Below are positions 63,230 to 64,000 of a DNA stretch of 64,000 bases, in pieces. The stretch covers positions 620,001 through 684,000 of the forward strand of contig NW_026570235.1 in NCBI RefSeq assembly GCF_019649055.1, given 5' to 3'. A program made the position numbers and the translations under genes. The stretch comes from Paramacrobiotus metropolitanus. Its lineage: Eukaryota > Tardigrada > Eutardigrada > Parachela > Macrobiotidae. Under the pieces are notes generated by a model. It made no database searches, was not told the origin of the DNA, and worked only from the letters and a program-made list of their open reading frames with translations. The stretch's first letter is position 1. Each line of letters starts with the position of its first letter.

Positions 63230-64000
63230 GAGTGGCTTTATAAAACTACAGTTAATTTAACGCCGGGTGTTGATCTGTTCATTCTGTTGTTTATTGTTAA
63301 GCTGCTGGTATAGTTTTTTATGACCTTACTTCGATAATCCAAAATATTGTCTTGTTATCGAGCTAACCGAAAAAGTTTAAGTTATTTTGCGCATGTTTTC
63401 TGGTTGTGCGTTGTAACTTGTAAAGGAACGGAAACCAGTAATTGTACTGGTATTAAACGTGTGTCACATAATTTTCTCTGTGTAGTTTGCACTTTGTTGG
63501 GTACTTCTAAGATAATCAAGCATGTACAGTACGTAACTTAATAATTTAAAAGTCAATATAGATATAGAAAAATATACAGTCATATATATATATAAGTCAA
63601 TATAGATATACATATATATATATATATATCTATATACAGAATAGTAGCGGTAACTCACTTTTAGCGCATTATTAGTACTTGGTTACGTACCTGTTATTAC
63701 TGTTGGTCTCGTCAAAGTCTCTTCAAGATAGACTCTTCAAAGTTCGGCCCACTACATACTTTTACTGCAGTAGTTTTGGACTTTCAAAATTATATATGTA
63801 AGTATCTCTTGTTTAGTGTTTACTGTTTACCCGACTTCTTGCTGAAAGTTTCCACCCAAGAAAAGCGCACTAGGTAGAATATATATGTGGGATATCTGAC
63901 TTACCACAACGCAAATTTGCATTCTTTCTTTGACAGTTAAAATATCCTATGCGTTTGAAGTACTGTTATGGATATGAATCATATGATCATATGGACATTG
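63230..64000 (+). other. DNAJC17 3' flank with AT microsatellite
   Basis: AT-rich sequence with no gene. A TA-rich tract spans about 63552-63638, including TATATATATATATATAT. The phrase GTCAATATAGATATA occurs twice, near 63553 and 63596, around it. The window ends in ATATGATCATATGG-like palindromic sequence. Confidence 0.6.
63552..63638. repeat. TA-rich microsatellite
   Basis: An imperfect (TA)n tract broken by AG and CA steps, within a duplicated GTCAATATAGATATA unit. Confidence 0.75.

Overview
This is a window from an animal nuclear genome. Every confident gene is a eukaryotic housekeeping or signalling gene. Most are interrupted by short spliceosomal introns (often about 60-250 bp, GT-AG with a few GC-AG), and reading frames and phases join cleanly across exons. 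An estrogen-related nuclear receptor, COMMD, MED7, LONRF and two ARHGEF10/17-type RhoGEFs point to a bilaterian. The small introns and close gene spacing suggest a compact invertebrate genome. A tardigrade or similar ecdysozoan is my guess from style only. No bacterial operon, CRISPR array, rRNA or tRNA was seen.

Layout: 1-270 (+) is the tail of an unrecognised gene. 625-1380 (+) is ATP6V1D and 2653-4797 (+) is ATP6V0C, its V-ATPase partner. 6297-7906 (+) is RPS3. A ~500-bp hAT-type MITE lies at 8503-9000. 9441-20902 (-) is an 18-exon ARHGEF17 ortholog with a 3.5-kb first coding exon. 20903-27609 is mostly AT-rich with no confident gene. 27610-35653 (-) is a 20-exon ARHGEF10 ortholog, tandem to ARHGEF17. 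35654-40277 holds two large fold-back repeats. 40278-41437 (+) is a COMM-domain gene, probably COMMD5. 41752-43360 (-) is GDPGP1, 44697-45588 (+) VMA21, 46319-48470 (-) AMDHD2 and 49311-52662 (-) LONRF. Two unrecognised candidate genes lie at 54438-55085 (+) and 55720-56263 (-). 56393-59364 (+) is the estrogen-related receptor, 60222-61174 (-) MED7 and 62330-63229 (+) DNAJC17.

How the genes relate: three of them serve the vacuolar H+-ATPase (V1 stalk subunit D, V0 proteolipid c, and the ER assembly factor VMA21). The first two lie side by side and carry a cluster of CACGTG boxes of the TFEB/HLH-30 type. The two RhoGEFs share domain order and several intron positions in the DH domain, which fits an old tandem duplication. 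AMDHD2 and GDPGP1 are sugar-metabolism enzymes, and MED7 and ERR act in nuclear transcription. I see no novel multi-gene system. The most unusual structures are the fold-back repeats, the CACGTG cluster, the paralogous RhoGEF pair and the direct repeats bracketing MED7.
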